From contig JAKCOZ010000082.1 in assembly GCA_022605955.1 (NCBI GenBank), positions 1,470,940-1,534,939 on the forward strand: a stretch of DNA of 64,000 bases. The letters run 5' to 3'. Origin of the DNA: Rallus limicola. Taxonomy: Eukaryota > Chordata > Aves > Gruiformes > Rallidae. Positions 33,595 through 44,565 of this stretch are shown piece after piece. The translations under genes were made by a program, and so were the position numbers. The notes below the pieces were generated by a model. That model was not told the origin of the DNA and made no database searches. It worked only from the letters and a program-made list of their open reading frames with translations. Every line of letters begins with the position of its first letter. Positions within the stretch are counted from its first letter, which is position 1.

Positions 33595-33735
33595 TTGGTG
33601 TGTGTGTATAGAGGAGTTTTAATTAGCTAATAATCTCTAATAGGGTTTAATTGCCTTGTTATAAAAGGTAATTACAGCAATACATCAATTAGAGCTGTAA
33701 AATTAATAGATTTACCAGTTGTATTTTTTGAGAGA
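33595..33735. promoter_or_regulatory. AT-rich island with clustered homeodomain-core sites (candidate enhancer)
   Basis: About 140 bp at low GC with TTTTAATTAGCTAATAATC, GTTTAATTGCC, GGTAATTAC, ATCAATTAGAG and AAATTAATAG, five or more TAATT-type cores, plus TATAAAAGG. It stands out from the GC-rich, repeat-rich intergenic region, as conserved noncoding elements often do. Confidence 0.35.
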
Positions 33736-35554
33736 GCTGAAACTTGTGGTGGGGAGCAGCAGGGGCAGTGCTGATGCCTGTGATGTGACAGGCCAGCAGC
33801 TGGAACGGGGGGCAGCACTGGAGCCCCCCCCCAGCAGGAATCCTGCTCCAGACAGCTTGGAAGCCACCAGTACCTGCAAGCTGCCCCAGGATCAGCATCC
33901 AAGCGGATGGACAGACATGCCAAGCAGGAGGATGGGGCTCTACGGGTGCAGAATCAGTCCCATGGGGGTCCCTGCCGTGTTCCTCTGGGACACCAGAACA
34001 AAGTGTCGCTGCTCTGCTCCAGCTCCTGAGCAAAGTCCCACTCTTGAGAGCAAAAGCATCCCTAAAACCCACCTTACCCCCCTTTGGGAGAGGGGGGAAC
34101 AGGACTGCAGGTACCCAAGGGTGCAGGAACCCACAGGGTGCAGTAGCAGAGGCAGGGGTGCACCCAGAGCGGTGGGCTGGGGAGGGGGGGCTGGCAGCAC
34201 CTTCCAACCCCTCCAAAACTCTCAGCCCATCCCAGTAGTGCTGACACTGCAGCAGGGCTGCCAGGCAGTGGAAGAGGCATCTGATGGCTTCCCCACAAGG
34301 GGAGGGAGTGAGAGGAAAAGCTCCTTTGGAATCATGTTGCTTCATGGCCCCATTATGTTGGAATCAGGATGGGGTGGGGGGGGATAATCTCTCCTGTCCC
34401 TTCTTTCCCAACTTCATTGAGGGTCATTCCTATAGAGCATGGCCACCCAATTCCACATAAAGTCAGGAGACCACATGTAGATCTGCTCAAAATACCCCAC
34501 TTCACTGAAAGGAGCAAGCCTCCCAGTGTAAAACCCTGAGCAAGCCAGTTTTGGGCTCACCCCACCCCACCCTCACCACCCCCCCCTTCTGGGTTGGGGT
34601 GAGGCTCCCATTTTAATGCCCATTTTTCTCTTTATCCCCAAGAAACGAGCTTGTTGTGCTCAGGAAAAGCAAACACAATAGGCTGGAACCAGCCCAGCCT
34701 GGCGTGGGGTGGAGGATGGAGACACCAGCACCCCCACACCAACCCCCTCACACCCCGGGGATGTGCCCTGTTCAATGGGAACAGCACCCATGCATGGATG
34801 CTGCTACCCTGCCTGGCTCAGCCTCACTGATGGGGATGTGGGGCTTGAAGGAGTTAAAAATCCCTTTGGGCTTTGTCCAGGGAAATGAGGGGAACTGGAA
34901 AGGAATCTGCTGCCCACGCAGAGTCACTGAGCTGCAGCGGGGAGCTGAGGGATGTCCCGCAGTGGGATGCTCTCTGTGGTAAATCGAGGCAGGGCAGAGT
35001 TGGGGGGGTGGGGGGGAATCCCTCCCTGCTACATAAAAGCCCAAAGCAGCTCCCAGGAGAGGATGCAGCCAGGCTACACGGGGCTCCAGGCAGCCTCCTG
35101 AGCCCCATCCCTGACCACAGCTGGAGTTGGGCTGAGGGTAGCGTGTGCCACGGGCAGGGCTGTGGTTTGCAGGGCTGGGGAGGTTTTCCTCCTGTGAGGT
35201 CTGTGCCAGCTTGGCCTGGCACGCAAAGCACCAGAGACTCTGAGGTCTGGCAGGGCCAGGATGCAGATCTGCCTGGCCCTCATCCCCGGCCAGAATAATC
35301 CCCTGGCTGTGTCACAGGATCATCAGCTTCCTCACCGGGCAGCGGAGGTGCCAAGGGGGATGTTTGTGCAGGATGGAGCTGGAGAAGATCCAGGATGTTT
35401 GAGGTGCTCAGCCTTTGGCAGCTGCAGGAAAGGTGGATAAAGGTGGTTCTGCCTCCCAGGCTCATCACAGCCCTGCTGAGTTTCCCCAGCACCACCCATG
35501 GCTCCAGCCCAGCACCAGAGCAGGTCAGGATGCTGCTGGTCAGGATGCTGTTGC

Positions 35555-36735
35555 CTCTGTGTGGTGGTTTGGCCCTGGCTGGAGGCTGGACACCCACTAA
35601 AGCTGCTCTGTCACTGCCCTTTGCAGCTGGACAGGGGAGAAAGAGGCTATGGAGAGGCTGAGGAGTGGAGATAAGGGCAGGGAGAGACCATCCCAGAATC
35701 AGTGTCACGGGCAGAACAGACTCAACACAGAATTAAGGACAGAAACTCTCTGATTGCTGGCCCTGCCCTGCACCCCCAGGGACACCAGAGTCGGGGGATG
35801 GGACGTGGGACCAGATCTCAAAGCACCTTCCCCCCACCCCTCCCTTCTCAGCAGACTTCATGCCAACTACCCATGATTTCTCTCCCTTCTTCCCCCCATT
35901 GTGGCACAGGGAGGGGCAGGGACTGGGGGAGTGGGGGTTTGGGTCAGTTCCTCATGACATGTTCTCCTCCTTAGCTGGAGGGGGGGTGTCTTTCCTCACA
36001 CCCTCCCCTGCTGCACCGTGGGGTCCCACCCACAGCAGACAGTCCTTCACCAACTTCTCCAACCCAAGTCCTTTCCCCCAGGCCTTCAGCTCTTCCCCAG
36101 CTGCCCCAGCCTGGGTCACTGCTGTGGGGGCAGTCATAGATCACAGAGTGTTTATCAGGCCCAGACTGCTCCAGCCTGGGCCTCCACGGGGTCACAAGCT
36201 CTTCCCTCAGCAAACCTGCTCCGGTGTGGATCTCCCTGGCTCACCTCTGTGTCTCTGTCTCTCTCCACAGGCAGGGACTGGCTCCAATGTGGGTCACAGC
36301 ATCTTCTCTGTGTCTCCCCCCACTCCAGCATGGGGGCCTCTCCACAGGCTGCAGGTGGGGTCTCTGCTCCCCATCATCTTCCATGGGCTGTGGGGGGACA
36401 CCCACTCCACCATGGGTTTCTCCAGGGGCTGCAGGGGCATCTTTCTCACCTTCTCCTCCCCCCTTTCCCTGCCCTTAGTGTTTGCAGAGCTTCTCATACC
36501 TTCTCATTCCCTTCTCTGGGGGCACAAACCAGCTGCTGCTGGATTTTTTTCCCCCTAAATGTGGTTCCCAGAGGCGCTGTGACCATCACTGATGGGCTTG
36601 GCCTTGGCCAGCGGTGACTCCAGCCTTGAGCTGACTGGTGTTTGCTCTGTGGGATCTGGGGAAGCTTCTCATTGCTTCTTGCAGAACCCCCCCCTGCAGC
36701 CCCCCCCTTTCCACCAGCAAACCCACAGCACTCTG
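35555..36735 (+). mobile_element. Solo LTR of an endogenous retrovirus (ERVL-like) with 5-bp target duplication
   Basis: The LTR runs 35560-36730, starting TGTGGTGGTTTGGCCCTGGC and ending AACCCACAGCA, so with TG...CA ends. Flanking CTCTG copies at 35555-35559 and 36731-36735 are a perfect 5-bp target site duplication, the size expected for ERVL-type elements. Inside are blocks I recognise from a common bird LTR: AAAGCTGCTCTGTCACTGCC, CACCTTCCCCCCACCCCTCC, AGGCGCTGTGACCATCACTG and GGCTTGGCCTTGGCCAGCGG. No gag, pol or env sequence accompanies it, so it is a solo LTR. The class is from the TSD size and memory of the family, not a search. Confidence 0.88.
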
Positions 36736-39652
36736 TCACCTTCCTTAAGCTCCAGGGAAGCCCTGGGCTGGGCTGACAGCTCAGCTGCCAGAAATCCCAG
36801 CTGTGGGCTGCTGCTGCTCCTACAGTGCAGGGTCCTGGGAGGTCTCCATCACCTGGGGCTTCCAGGATCCCAAATATCCCCAGGGATGGTTTTGGAAGGA
36901 ACCCATCCTGCCTCTAAGGCACCTCTCAGACACTCACATTTTGCCCATGCACATGACATCCAGCCCAGCACCTTTGCTCCAGCTACAGAGATGTAGGAAC
37001 CCTTTGGTATTATGGGCTGTGCAGAGCCCAGACTGGATAGCAGTGTCTGGGCATCGCTGGCTCAGGGCTGCAGCCCCGGGGAAAGGACAGGGATGGGGTC
37101 AGGGACAAGGACACATTACCTGGGGCGGTGTCAGGGCAAACAACCAGAGTCCCACACCTGCAGTGCAGACACTCACACCCCTTTTTGCTGCCATTAAAAG
37201 GGAGAACAGGGGAGAGCCCAGGGATGACCAGTAAGTGTCGGCACACACTGACCTCAGCACATCCCTCCTGGTATCCTTGGTGCAGACAGGACTGGGCAGG
37301 TGCACCCTGTGTTTCCAGAGAGCATCCCCACCTCCATGTGCAGCTCCATTTCCCATGTGGGTACCACCATCCCACAGCCAGGGATGGGTCCTCTGTCAGC
37401 TCCCCAGAGAAGGGGCCATGTCTCCAGGCCCTGACATCTATGACCACCCAGCTCAGAGAGTGGTGGAAGGAAATCCAGCCCCAGCACATCCAGCCCCAGC
37501 ACATCCAGGTCTCCTGAGGACCCAGCAGTCCCCAAAACCAACCCTCTCATCCCTTTCTGGAGCCTGTTAGTGCTTTTGGCTGCCCTGAACCCCACAGCAA
37601 TGAACCCCTTGGTTTCCTTCCACGCTGCAAGAAACACCCCAGATGTTTCTCCCCAACCACAGTGTTTGCTTCTGTCAGCTCTGAGTCACAGCGGCACGGA
37701 CATCTCAGCTCTTCCCATCTCCCAAATCTGCACCCCTTCCAACCTCAAGTGTGGCCAAGTGAAGCAGAGAAGCTCAGAGAAGGGACGGATTTATGGCCTT
37801 TATGGCCATTTATCTCCTGCTCCTGACTCGCTCTCTGTGGATTCAACACTTTGAGCATCCCTTGGGTCCCTCCTGCAGCGCAGGACGATCCCAGGGAGGG
37901 ACCCCCAAGCCCCAGGAGGGGACCCACACCATGCCCAGGGCTGGGAGGTGGGAGCTGCACCTCAGGCAGCCCTGCACCTTCCCTCCTCTGCACTCTGCTG
38001 TATTTCCTGGAGACGAACCATCACTCCCAGTACATCACCACTGGGAGAAAAGCTGCGCCAGCCAAACACCCCGAGCCCAGACGGGTGCGTCAGCAGCCGC
38101 CTCCCATTCATTTCCCTCCACAGAGCTCCCTGCAACTGGGGTGTTTTCCTGCTATTTACTACCACCTCTCCCAAGCAGCCCAGGGAGGGGGGTGTGGGTT
38201 GGTTTTGCTGTGTTTCAGCGCCACATAAGGTGAAATTAGAACTCTTTGCACTTAAAATAGCTGGAAAGGGAAGTGATGGGGCTGCCCCCCTGGGTTACAG
38301 GAGAAAAAGAAACAGGCTTGGTGGCAGAAATGAGAGTGGGGACATCGCACGAAGCCGTGGGCAGAGCACCTGGGACACCAGCCAAGGGGGACCCTGGAAA
38401 TTTAGAGTAATCCCAGGGATGCTCTCAGGTGGGGAAATAAAAGTCTTTCCCCAAAGCAAGGCCAGCAAATCCATCCCATGGAGGGAAGCTCTGTGTATTG
38501 GCTGCAGGGAAGGGACTGGAGCCCCTGGAATGGCGTGGTGGGGGGGCTGCAAGGGGTGCTACAGGATGGCAACGTGGGGTGAAGATGGAGTGTGGAGGTT
38601 GGCACTGAGCTGCTCCTGCAGCATCTCACAGGGCTCGAGGGCTGAGGAGCGGCGGGAGCTCCCAATGGGCTCGGATGGCAGAGGCAGCGGAGGCTGGAGA
38701 AGGAGAGATGAAGCTCAAAGGGAAACTGTGATGTGAAAGTGCCTCCTCTCAGCTTTGTCCCAGGCAGTCAAACGGGCCTTTCCATCCTCACTGATAATTA
38801 TGGGCTGCGGTGTGACGCAGCCGGGCGGCTGAGCTCAGCGACCGCCTGTTTGTTTGCCTGTTGCCAGGTGCCCCGTGGCTGCGGGCTGGGAGTTGCAAAG
38901 CCACTCAGTGTTTCAGGCACTGTGCTGAACTTACAGAAGAGGTTTGGGATGGGGAAAGCTGGGGAGGTCCCTGCCTTGGATCCCATGGCAAAGCCAAAAC
39001 CAGAGGGTTGGGTTGGACTGGGCTGGATGGAGCCTGTGGTACAGGAAAAAGGGCTGTGCTGGCCGTGCTGGCACCGGTGGGGACCCTGATTCCTGTGGAA
39101 AACCATGAGGATGAAGGCTGTGGAGCCCAGAGCATCAGCCATACCAGCTTGTCCGGGGTGCTGGATGCACACATGAGCCTCAAGAACCAGGACATATCCC
39201 ACCAGGATCAGTCAGGACACACCTTTGGCTCCAACAATGGAGAGCACCAAAGTGACCTCCTGTTCCTGTGCTGAAGGTGAGTTGCCTCCACTTCTTCCTT
39301 GGCGCTTCTCCAAGCAAAGCCTGGCCCCTCAGCAGCACCTTCAGTTCAGCCCACCCACCCCAGGCTTTCTGCTGGGGGGAGGTTCACTTCCAGGGGAACA
39401 ATCCCCACTCTGTATCACCCTTCCTGCATTTTCCAAGTCTGGTTGTTCTTTCCTCTCCTTGAACAGTGGGAGTTTTGCTTTCCAACAAATCCAGGGGTCC
39501 TGACTACTCTTTGCTCATCCCATATCCCTCAGGACTGGGACTGCCACCAGCACATCAGTGCTGCAGCCCAGGCTGCCTCCCATCTGGATGTCCCAGGTTA
39601 GCTTGCTTCCATCTGTGGCCAAGAGGTCTGGTAATGCCCCCCTCTGCTAAGG

Positions 39653-39686
<34 letters not shown>

Positions 39687-40049
39687 CTTAAGTATATATA
39701 TATATATACTTAAAAATACATGTGTCTGGCCTCCTGCCAGCCCCACTCTCATCCAAGGATGCTGGTAACCCCCCCCCAAAATACATAAGCCCATGCACAA
39801 TTAATGATTACACAGCATCATCAACCCCACGTGCTCTGCACAGCCCTCAGCTCTGCCAAGCCAGTGCCAACACCCAGGGTCCCACCAGCCATGGGATTTT
39901 GTGGACACAGGGGTGGGTCCATCCCTGTTCCCTTCCCGGGAGCAGCGAGAGGCCAGCGCAGCCGGGCGGCCCCGCGGGGCTCCTGCACTGGCCAAAACCA
40001 TGGCACAAAGCCACCTCTTAGCACGTGGACCCTGCAATCCACAGCCCTT
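36736..40049. other. Intergenic sequence without a recognised gene
   Basis: Ordinary GC-rich sequence; nothing recognised apart from the TA/CA microsatellite near 39660. Open frames here show no conserved motifs. Confidence 0.6.
39655..39713. repeat. CA/TA microsatellite containing a 38-bp perfect palindrome
   Basis: ACACACACATATATA leads into a TA run. The TA run is mirrored around CTTAAG: arms 39671-39689 and 39690-39708 are exact reverse complements with no spacer, so it could extrude as a cruciform. Confidence 0.92.
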
Positions 40050-40054
40050 CTGCA

Positions 40055-40510
40055 CCCCAAGGTGAGTCTCCAGCTCTCTGGGAAGCCATGGCAAGGGGGA
40101 TGCACCCCAAGGTGAGTCTCCAGCTCTCTGGGAAGCGATGGCAAATGGGATGCATCCCAAGGCGAGTCTCCAGCTCTCTGGGAAGCGATGGCAAGGGGGA
40201 TGCACCCCAAGGGGAGTCTCCAGCTCTCTGGGAAGCCATGGCAAGGGGGATGCACCCCAAGGTGAGTCTCCAGCTCTCTGGGAAGCCATGGCAAGGGGGA
40301 TGCACCCCAAGGGGAGTCTCCAGCTCTCTGGGAAGCCATGGCAAGGGGGATGCACCCCAAGGCGAGTGTCCAGCTCTCTGGGAAGTGATGGCAAGGGGGA
40401 TGCACCCCAAGGTAAGTCTCCAGCTCTCTGGGAAGCCATGGCAAGGGGGATGCACCCCAAAGCGAGTCTCCAGCTCTCTGGGAAGCCATGGCAAGGGGGA
40501 TGCACCCCGC
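40055..40510. repeat. Minisatellite, nine copies of a 50-bp unit
   Basis: Each unit holds AAGGTGAGTCTCCAGCTCTC and TGGGAAGCCATGGCAAGGGG. Differences between copies are mostly at the third base of GGTGAG (also GGGGAG, GGCGAG, GGTAAG). The 50-bp period shifts frame at each copy and gives spurious ORFs on both strands. Confidence 0.95.
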
Positions 40511-40514
40511 AGGC

Positions 40515-43500
40515 GATGCCTGATCTGTATTAAGCAGCAGGAAGCTCTTCCAGCCAGACACAGTCCATGGCTCAGCCTCTGCACATCCTGGTTTGCCAGG
40601 CAGGGACGAGGAGGGAACAGCAGCACCATCTCGTGTCTGACGTGTGCAGTACAGAAGAGACGAGTCCAGTTGTGGGACAAGACCCTGGGCGGCTCCTCTC
40701 CTCATCTCCAGGGTGGGTGCTGGGGGCTGCAGCCATCCTCCCCCACCCAGCGGGGGGACGGCACTTAGGAGAGAGATGTCCTCGTCTCCAAGAGGTCCCC
40801 ACCCAGGAGACCTGGGGCTGGGGGTGGAGGGGGGGTGGGAATTGTGGATCATCTGGCTGCCACCCAGAGCCCGTGGGGATGCCACCTTCTTGCTGCCCCA
40901 TGGCACCCCTCTCCACAGGTCCCCTGCTCCCGCTGCAAAGCGTGTGGCACCGGCAGCACAGGCACAGGCTCATTTTCCCAGGCACGGCGCCAGCGCTGAG
41001 GAACTGCTTCTCATTAGAAGAGCAGAGCCTGGTAATAAACGATGCTGAGCTCCCATAACAGCCTGGCGTCCTACCAAGGGATGGGGAGAGCAGACATCCC
41101 TCACCGGGGTCCGTACCGCCCGCAGCACCTGTCCCTGTGCACCCAGCACAGCCCTGGGCTGTGGGGAGCTCACCCTTGTTCCCACTTGACACCAGTGTGG
41201 GGAGGAACCCCCGTGGCACAGCCCCACGGCAGCATGGCACACACCTCCCTCTGCCTGAGCAGCAACCACCCTGTGCCAACCTGTTTCTCCTTCCAGGCTC
41301 TTTACCAACAGAAAGAGGAGAGAGAGGAGGGGGAAAAAGGCTCCAGGGCAGGAGATAGTCCTGGTGAGCTGGTCAGGAGATGGGATGCTGCCAGCGAGGC
41401 TGCTGGGAGAAAGCAGGAGTTGGAAACCTGCTACAGGTTGGAAACCTTGGTGGTGCCACCAAGGCCCGGTGGGACATGAAGGGAGATGGACACAGTGGCC
41501 CACACAAGTAAAAACTCATTGTGTTGGACCAAAAAAGGAGACTAAAGGAGAGAGGAACAGCTCCTGCATCCAGGCACGGAGATCCCTGGGTCTGGGGATG
41601 GTCCCACAGCCCTTCCTTGGCTCCCACCACCCTTCCAGCCCAGCTACACATCCCTAGCATCCTCCCCTGAGCACAAAACGCTCCTCTGCCCTTGCTGGCA
41701 CATTGCTGGTGCTGGGATCTCGTTGCTCCCCACGGCAGAGCGCCAGGAGATCTGGGCAGCAGGCTGAGAGCGGGGCTGGGCTGCAGGTGTCAGGCTGCCG
41801 GCAGCACGTCCCCATGGCTCGGGGAGGTGGCAGGGTGCAGCCCCAAAGGCTTCTCCAGTTTCCAGAAACAAGATCTCCAGGGAAGCTGCCCAGCCCAAGC
41901 ACCAACTGGCAGACGTGGCAGCCACCGCGGTGGGGATGGCCCAGCAGTGATGTGTCATCCCAGGGCTCCACGACCCCACCTGCCACGTGGTGAAGGGATT
42001 TTCGGTGCTGCCTGGTCCCCAACACCACCCTGAGCATCCATCCCACTGACACCAACCCCATAACTCCTGACACTGGGATCTGGGATGGGCTGAATCGCAC
42101 TGTACCAGGCAGGGATGCTAAGCCCCACAGCCCACCCCCTCCAAGGCAAAGCCAGGGTGGGATCTGAGGCAGGGGCAGGGTGGAACCTGGCATCAGCATT
42201 GCTCCCTGACCCACAGCCACATCCTTCAGCGTGTCACTGGCCTGGGCCACTGCCTTGCCTCAGAGATGCTGAAAGCAAGGAGGGGAGAGCTTCAGCCATC
42301 GGGGGATTCAGCAGGGAAGGGGGGAGTCTGCTGGGGCCAAGGGCTCTACCTGAGGTGAGACAGCACAGCTGGGCGCTGTGGAGACCTCAGACATTGCCTC
42401 CTGCTCCACTCCATCTTCTCCCTCCTGGTCACATCCATGTGAGAAACCTGCAGCCCTTGGCTGTGCCCCATGGTGGGGCCAGGACCCAGGGAGCTCCCTG
42501 GGGGGGCAGGGGACATTCCCACAGCATTTTAGGGACCATTGGAGCATGTCTGCAACCCAAGCCCAGCCTTACACCAGGTGAACCTTCGCTGAGTGCAGAG
42601 GACCCGGCCCCTTGGCAGGCTCTGAAGTGACCCCCAAGCCCCCCCCCCATCTGCTCTGCTATTAAATCAAATCCATCTGGCCTCAACCAGGGACGTTTGT
42701 TATTCGAGATCCCGCTCGGAGCGGAGCTGGGATTAGCTGCTGGGCTTGGGGGTGGGGGGGGATTCTCCCTCCCTCCCTTCCTCCCTCCCTCCCACCAGCT
42801 CCTGCCTCTCTCCCTTTTGTGCTTCCCCGCGGAGGCGCTGGGCTCTTCCAGCAGCTTCTGTGCCACACGGAGCTGCGCCGTGTCCCCACAGGGCCATTGT
42901 GCCACCCCAGTCCCAACAGGGCTCGTCTAGACATAACTGCCTGAGCCAGCGCAGCCAGGGGGGTCTCCAAATCCTTGGGGACACCCCAGGTCTGCAAGGA
43001 GGAGTGGAGGGTGACACGGTGCTTTGTCCCCAACCACCTGCAGGTCCCACGCCTGACCCTGAGCCGCCCAAAGCGAAGCGCTGCTGGGAGATTCTTTCCC
43101 TGGGGAACACAGCACGGTGAGCAGGGTTATCCCCACCCCTCACCCCCTCACCCCCAAACCCCAGGCAACCCAGTGCCCCAGGGGAGCAGAGGCAGGCCCC
43201 AGTGCCAATTGGAGCAGCACAGGACACGCTGGCGCTGAGCAAGAGCTTTTATAGGCATCACTGCCCGTCTCCTGTACAGCTGGTCCCAGACCCAGTCCTG
43301 GAGTCACTGGGCTGAGCCAGTGAAGACGTGTGCTGCCTGGTGGTGCCACCCTTGGGGCCAACAGACCCCCCCCTCATCCCTCCAGGCAGGGACAAGGCGA
43401 CAGCGTGTCTCGCTCCGGCCCCCCTGGAGACCCCTCTGGGTTGCGCAGACAGGAGCCGTTGGTCCCCATGGGCTGCCCAGCACCAGTCCCTGGGCTGAGG

Positions 43501-44454
43501 CTCTCAGCAAAGGTGCTAATTAGCACACGGGCTCGTTTCGGAGCTATCGTTGGGTATCGGCCTTTGCTGAGCAACACTGGGGGCTCAGGCCAAGCCCCAC
43601 CAGTCCTGGCTGAACCTCTCCACAGCCACTCACATCTCCTCTGCTCCTCTCCGGAGCTCACAGCCCCACGTGCTGTTTCCTCCCCTGACACACCCCCTCC
43701 ATCCCCTCAACCCCACCCCCCCTGCCCTCACCAGAAGCTGTGGTGCCAAGTCACATCCTGCCCAGGGTGCCAGCAAACAGCACAGCGTTGAGTGGAGGCC
43801 AGTTGGGTACAGCAGGAGCAGGACTGGATCAGCAGGAGACTAACCACGGACTCGGTGTTGAAATCCCATCTGGAAAGGCAGGAGGATGCAGCACCCCTGG
43901 GTTCCCTTTCCCAAACGTGTGATGCCTCAAAGAGCCTGGTCCCCTTCCACCACAGGCTGACAGGTGTTCTCCATCCAGGACCAGGGAGGTGACATCCAAG
44001 GAGATGCTGCATGGATGCTCTGGCATCCCCAGGATTTCTCCCCAACTTCCACGTCCTGGTCCTTCTGACTGGAAAACAGAACAGGAGACCGGGGTGCTCA
44101 GCGTTGCACTAATTAACGACGGGCACCATCGTTCCTGGGTCACTCAGGCCGGTATGAACATCCTCACACCCAGCTTGGACCATCCTCAGCATTTCAGCAC
44201 AAAGTCTGCATCCAGCAGGAACTTTTCCATGGCCTGAGGGACGTTTTGGTGATGGGGAATGGCGCTGTCACCTTCTCCCAGCGGCCCTGCTGGTATCTCA
44301 GCCCACACCAGGCTCTCAGCACGGCTCTGGTGGGAGTCCCAGCTGTCCCCTCCCCAAGCCACCCTGCCCCGTGGTGGCTGTCGTCCCGTTTGGGAGGAAC
44401 GTGTCCACTTGACGTGCCTGAGAAGCAGCGCACATCTCCCCGTTGCTACGGCAA
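40515..44454. other. Intergenic sequence without a recognised gene
   Basis: GC-rich sequence with short poly-C/G runs; no exon, tRNA or repeat family was recognised. An AT-richer patch at about 42655-42710 (TATTAAATCAAATCC) is unexplained. Confidence 0.55.
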
Positions 44455-44565
44455 CGCATCTCCTTTAAAGCAAATGAATAATAGTAATTAACACGATCTA
44501 TTAAATAATAGCAATAAAGGCATCAGTAATGACTGGTAATTAGTAAAGCACTCAGTAATAGGCAC
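44455..44565. promoter_or_regulatory. Second AT-rich island (candidate enhancer)
   Basis: GCAAATGAATAATAGTAATT, TATTAAATAATAGC and GGTAATTAGTAAAG lie within 110 bp of AT-rich sequence in a GC-rich region. Composition is the only evidence. Confidence 0.3.

Noticed and set aside
39801..40906. Minus- and plus-strand frames of 220-360 codons
   Set aside because: Products of the 50-bp minisatellite, whose frame cycles; no conserved protein.
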